Shown here one piece after another: positions 22,771-25,636 of a stretch of 25,636 nt of DNA; within the stretch, counting starts at the first letter, position 1, and the number at the start of each line of letters is the position of its first letter. The position numbers and the translations under genes were made by a program. Source of the DNA: Merdiplasma sp045118075 (GTDB lineage Bacteria > Bacillota > Clostridia > Lachnospirales > Lachnospiraceae). The stretch is from NCBI GenBank assembly GCA_045118075.1, contig JBGUOI010000043.1, forward strand, positions 1 to 25,636, written 5' to 3'. A model generated the notes under the pieces. That model was not told the DNA's origin. It made no database searches and saw nothing but the letters and a program-made list of their open reading frames with translations.

Positions 22771-23621
22771 TCATAGACTCTCATACGCATATTTTTCCTG
22801 AAAAAATTGCTGCGGCGACTGTTGAAAAACTCGCGGATGCCGCGCATATCCGGGCATGGACCGGGGCGACGGCCGAAAGTCTTTTAGCCTCACAGAAAAG
22901 AGCAGGGATCGACCTGGGAATCGCGCTTCCGGTGGCAACTTCGCCAACCCAGGTGGTCAAGGTCAATGACAGGTCGGCCAGGATCAATGAGAAATACCGG
23001 GAGGAGGGAATCTTCTCGCTCGGATGCATCCACCCCGAATTTGACGGATGGCATGAAGAACTGGGAAGGATCAGCAAGCTTGGCCTTCGGGGCATCAAAC
23101 TTCATCCGGTCTACCAGAAGGTAGACATCGATGATATCCGTTTCCTGCGAATCATCGACCGGGCTGCGTCTCTGGGACTTGTAGTCGTAACTCATGCCGG
23201 GATCGATATCGGCATGGATGGGATCCGTTGTTCACCGGCCATGTGCCGGCATGTAGTCGATGAGATCGGACCATTCGGGTTTGTGCTCGCCCATATGGGT
23301 GGTTGGAGAAACTGGGACGAAGTGCCGCAGCTTCTGGCTGATACGGGAGTTTATCTGGATACTTCTTTCTCTGCTCCCGCGTTCGACAGGGCTGACGACG
23401 GCTACTGGTCTAAGGAGGAGACGAAAATGCTCTCTGCCGAAGAAATGGTTAGTATGATCCGGATCTTCGGCGCCGGAAGGATCCTGTTCGGGACGGACAG
23501 TCCCTGGGCAGACCAGGCGAGAGCTGTCTCATTCATAAGAAGCCTTTCTCTGACTGAAGAAGAAAAGGATGATATCCTTGGCGGAAACGCTCAGAGGCTC
23601 TTTTTCCCGGACACAGAATAG
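22767..23621 (+). CDS. Amidohydrolase family metal-dependent hydrolase (TIM barrel)
   Basis: A 284-residue enzyme of the amidohydrolase-2 type. Visible metal and catalytic residues are the HXH pair (His6, His8) in IIDSHTHIF, KLHPVYQ (111-117), THAGIDIG (His143), LAHMGG (His176) and FGTDSPW (Asp244). These are the usual set for hydrolysis or decarboxylation of small organic acids, lactones or amides. Start codon and symporter stop overlap as ATGA, so the two genes are co-translated. The reaction cannot be named. A proline-rich FSAPAFDRADDGYWSKEE insertion around 201-218 may shape the substrate pocket. Confidence 0.88.
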   Translation: MIIDSHTHIFPEKIAAATVEKLADAAHIRAWTGATAESLLASQKRAGIDLGIALPVATSPTQVVKVNDRSARINEKYREEGIFSLGCIHPEFDGWHEELGRISKLGLRGIKLHPVYQKVDIDDIRFLRIIDRAASLGLVVVTHAGIDIGMDGIRCSPAMCRHVVDEIGPFGFVLAHMGGWRNWDEVPQLLADTGVYLDTSFSAPAFDRADDGYWSKEETKMLSAEEMVSMIRIFGAGRILFGTDSPWADQARAVSFIRSLSLTEEEKDDILGGNAQRLFFPDTE

Positions 23622-23657
23622 ACAGAGCCGGCTGTAAAAACAAAGATATTCATGACG

Positions 23658-23687
23658 GCTGCGGCTTATCGGCTGCAGCTGTTTTTT
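23658..23687 (+). terminator. Intrinsic terminator after the amidohydrolase gene
   Basis: GCTGCGG (23658-23664) pairs with CTGCAGC (23673-23679), with one G-U pair, around an 8-base loop, followed by TG and six T (23682-23687). It lies 37 bases after the stop and ends the symporter operon. Confidence 0.65.
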
Positions 23688-23720
23688 GATGTCAGAGGCC
23701 GCACTTTCACGCCTGCCTCG

Positions 23721-23749
23721 TTTACGAAAAAGACATAGTGTGGTATGCT
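23721..23749 (+). promoter_or_regulatory. Probable SigA promoter of the phosphohexomutase gene
   Basis: TTTACG (23721-23726) and TATGCT (23744-23749) are separated by 17 bases. The -10 region lies within an inverted repeat GGTAT/ATACC, and GTGGTTTT recurs twice downstream. The match is weaker than at the other promoters in the window. Confidence 0.45.
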
Positions 23750-23806
23750 GATACCAGTGGTTTTCACCCGATTAAACGTGGTTTTTGATAAGGGAGGACG
23801 ATTGCA

Positions 23807-25492
23807 ATGAATGCAGAGCAGACATATCGTTACTGGCTTGAAAAACTGGATCCGCAGGATCCTTTGTATGCAGAACTTAAGCAGATCGAGGGTGACGAGG
23901 CGGAAATCACCGACCGCTTCTATCAGGATATTGAGTTCGGGACGGCCGGTCTTCGGGGCATCTGCGGCGCCGGCACGAACAGGATGAATGTGCTGACCGT
24001 GGGCAGGGCGACCCAGGGCATCGCCAATTATATCCTGAAGTCGGGACAGGATCCCGAAAAGGGCGTAGTGATCGCCTATGACTGCCGGTATCACTCCCGT
24101 GAATTTTCTGAACTGGTAGCCATGATCCTGGCCGGGAACGGCATCCGTGCTTATCTGTTCCCGTCCCTGCGCCCCACGCCGGAGCTTTCTTTCGCGATCC
24201 GTAAGCTCCATACCGTGTCCGGCATCAATATGACCGCCAGTCACAATCCGAAAGAGTACAACGGCTATAAGGTCTACTGGGATGACGGGGCCCAGATCTC
24301 CGGTGAGGTATCCGACGGGATGACCCGTGAGATCATGGCGCTCGACCTGTTTGATGAGTTTAAGCAGATCCCGCTCGAGAAAGCCGTGGAAAAAGGACTT
24401 ATTCATATGCTCGGCGAGGACATGGACAGGAGCTATCTTGACTATGTCAAGAGCCTTTCTCTTCGCCCGGATGAGGAACTGGACAGATCGGTGGCAGTTG
24501 TCTACACTCCGCTGAACGGAGCCGGAAGCATTCCCATGTCGATCCTCGCCAAAGAGATGGGGTTTGAAAATTTCGTGATCGTTCCGGAACAGAAGGATCC
24601 CGATCCGGAGTTTACCACGGTAGGCTATCCCAACCCGGAAGACCACAGAGCTTTTGCCTTGTCTGAGGAATTGGGCAGCAGAATCGGTGCGGAAGTCCTG
24701 ATCGCGACGGATCCGGATGCTGACCGCATGGCGATCGAGATCGCTGACGGAAAGGGCGGTTTTATCCCGCTTAACGGCAACCAGACGGGGGCCCTGCTGA
24801 TCGCCTACAAGGCCAAAGCTTTGAAGGAGCACGGAGAACTTTCCGATAAAAGCGCCATGATCAAATCAATCGTCACCGGAAATATGGGCCGCGTGATCTG
24901 CGAGGATTACGGCATCCGCGTCTTTGAGGCACTGACCGGTTTCAAGAATATCTGCGGCGTGATCCCCAGAGCCGAGAAACTCGGCTATGACTACTTCTTC
25001 GGCTACGAGGAGAGCATCGGCTGCGCCCCGGGCGAGCCGGTCAGGGACAAGGATGGTATCGCGGCAGGCATGCTGATTGCTGAGATCGCCGCGTACTACA
25101 AAAAGAAAAATATGTCCATCGGTGACGCGCTTGAAGAACTGTATAAGAAGTACGGATATTTTGCGGAAGATCAGGTCTCTATCGTACTCAAGGGCCAGGC
25201 CGGCGCCGAGAAGATCAAGGCGCTCATGACGAAGCTGCGCGACGGAAAACCGCAGTCGTTCGGCCCGTTTAAGGTGAAGGAGACGGTCGACTATGTGAAC
25301 GGATATGAAGATATCCCGGCTTCGAATGTGCTCAAGTTCACCATGACGGACGGCAGCTGGTTCTGCGCAAGGCCCAGCGGCACCGAGCCGAAGATCAAGT
25401 TCTACTATTATGCGGTCTCCGATGACAAAGCTCTCTCGGCCAGGCGGGTCGAAGACATGAAAGCGGCTGTCGGCGCGATGATCGATGAATAA
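23807..25492 (+). CDS. Phospho-sugar mutase (phosphoglucomutase/phosphomannomutase family)
   Basis: A 561-residue cytoplasmic enzyme that moves phosphate between C1 and C6 of hexoses, linking glucose-6-phosphate with glucose-1-phosphate for polysaccharide and cell-envelope synthesis. Family motifs are complete: FGTAGLRG near the N terminus, TASHNPKEYNGYK with the phosphoserine Ser145, the Mg-binding TDPDADR (Asp302, Asp304, Asp306), FGYEESIGC (about 398-406) and the phosphate-binding RPSGTEPKIKFYYY near the C terminus. Length and sequence fit the larger PgcA-like Firmicute type rather than the 450-residue GlmM type. AGGGAGG precedes the ATG. It is a single-gene unit as far as the window shows. 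Confidence 0.94.
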   Translation: MNAEQTYRYWLEKLDPQDPLYAELKQIEGDEAEITDRFYQDIEFGTAGLRGICGAGTNRMNVLTVGRATQGIANYILKSGQDPEKGVVIAYDCRYHSREFSELVAMILAGNGIRAYLFPSLRPTPELSFAIRKLHTVSGINMTASHNPKEYNGYKVYWDDGAQISGEVSDGMTREIMALDLFDEFKQIPLEKAVEKGLIHMLGEDMDRSYLDYVKSLSLRPDEELDRSVAVVYTPLNGAGSIPMSILAKEMGFENFVIVPEQKDPDPEFTTVGYPNPEDHRAFALSEELGSRIGAEVLIATDPDADRMAIEIADGKGGFIPLNGNQTGALLIAYKAKALKEHGELSDKSAMIKSIVTGNMGRVICEDYGIRVFEALTGFKNICGVIPRAEKLGYDYFFGYEESIGCAPGEPVRDKDGIAAGMLIAEIAAYYKKKNMSIGDALEELYKKYGYFAEDQVSIVLKGQAGAEKIKALMTKLRDGKPQSFGPFKVKETVDYVNGYEDIPASNVLKFTMTDGSWFCARPSGTEPKIKFYYYAVSDDKALSARRVEDMKAAVGAMIDE

Positions 25493-25516
25493 CTGTGACT
25501 GAGGGTGGTTGAATTT

Positions 25517-25636
25517 ATGAAAATTTCCGGAATCAAAAAAATTCCGTTTATGGCGGCGCTCCTTGGCGCAGCCATGGATCTGTTTGCGCTCGCGTGGACT
25601 TTCAGGCCGGGCTTTGCGATGGACCCGGTGCTTCTC
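25517..25636 (+). CDS. Start of an unidentified membrane or exported protein (cut by window end)
   Basis: Forty codons are visible before the window ends. The N terminus MKISGIKKIPFMAALLGA has lysines followed by a hydrophobic stretch, MAALLGAAMDLFALAWTF, as in a signal anchor or first membrane helix. A weak GAGGGTGG lies 8-15 bases upstream. The gap after the mutase stop is only 24 bases, so the two may be co-transcribed. No family can be named from this fragment. Confidence 0.55.
   Translation, partial: MKISGIKKIPFMAALLGAAMDLFALAWTFRPGFAMDPVLL

Overview
The window looks like a chromosomal segment from a strictly anaerobic, fermentative Clostridia member. The best guess is a Lachnospiraceae-like or related gut or rumen Firmicute. 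The grounds are strong AGGAGG-type ribosome binding sites, SigA-type promoters, an electron-bifurcating-type [FeFe] hydrogenase with its maturases, a ferredoxin-linked indolepyruvate oxidoreductase, and moderately high GC. Nothing in the sequence fixes the species. No tRNA, rRNA, CRISPR array or transposase gene was found.

Layout. (1) 1-755: 3' part of an M32 (Taq-type) metallocarboxypeptidase. (2) 774-9975: one long plus-strand run that looks like a single operon behind a SigA promoter and a leader holding an intrinsic terminator. It encodes a NifH-like reductase, two nitrogenase component-1-like subunits, a FecCD/BtuCD-type ABC importer (binding protein, permease, ATPase), then HydF, a TM1266-family protein and HydE. 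(3) 10013-14240: a second promoter and the three hydrogenase subunits (NuoE-like, NuoF-like, catalytic [FeFe] subunit). (4) 14241-14740: 500 bases without a gene, holding three palindromic elements and the promoter of the next operon. (5) 14741-18878: indolepyruvate:ferredoxin oxidoreductase alpha and beta, a phenylacetate-CoA-ligase-like enzyme and a tandem-ACT protein. (6) 18879-19361: convergent intergenic space with two more copies of the palindromic element. (7) 19362-20996 (minus): an acyl-CoA synthetase, transcribed divergently from (8) 21226-23621, a sodium:solute symporter overlapping an amidohydrolase. (9) 23807-25492: a phosphohexomutase, then the start of an unknown membrane or exported protein cut by the window edge.

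How it fits together. Oxidation of aryl-pyruvates by IorAB would yield reduced ferredoxin, and a hydrogenase with NuoE/NuoF-like partners could dispose of ferredoxin and NADH electrons together as H2. The nitrogenase-like trio lacks any NifB or NifEN partner here and sits beside an importer for metal chelates or tetrapyrroles. A reductase acting on an imported metal-tetrapyrrole or other cofactor is therefore more plausible than N2 fixation. Its apparent co-transcription with H-cluster maturation genes is the most interesting gene-level observation.

The most interesting non-coding observation is a family of three elements (14481-14611, 18911-19051, 19199-19330). A conserved core of about 86-89 bases sits in the loop of three bidirectional terminator stems of unrelated sequence. 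An internal helix of the core shows compensatory changes between copies.
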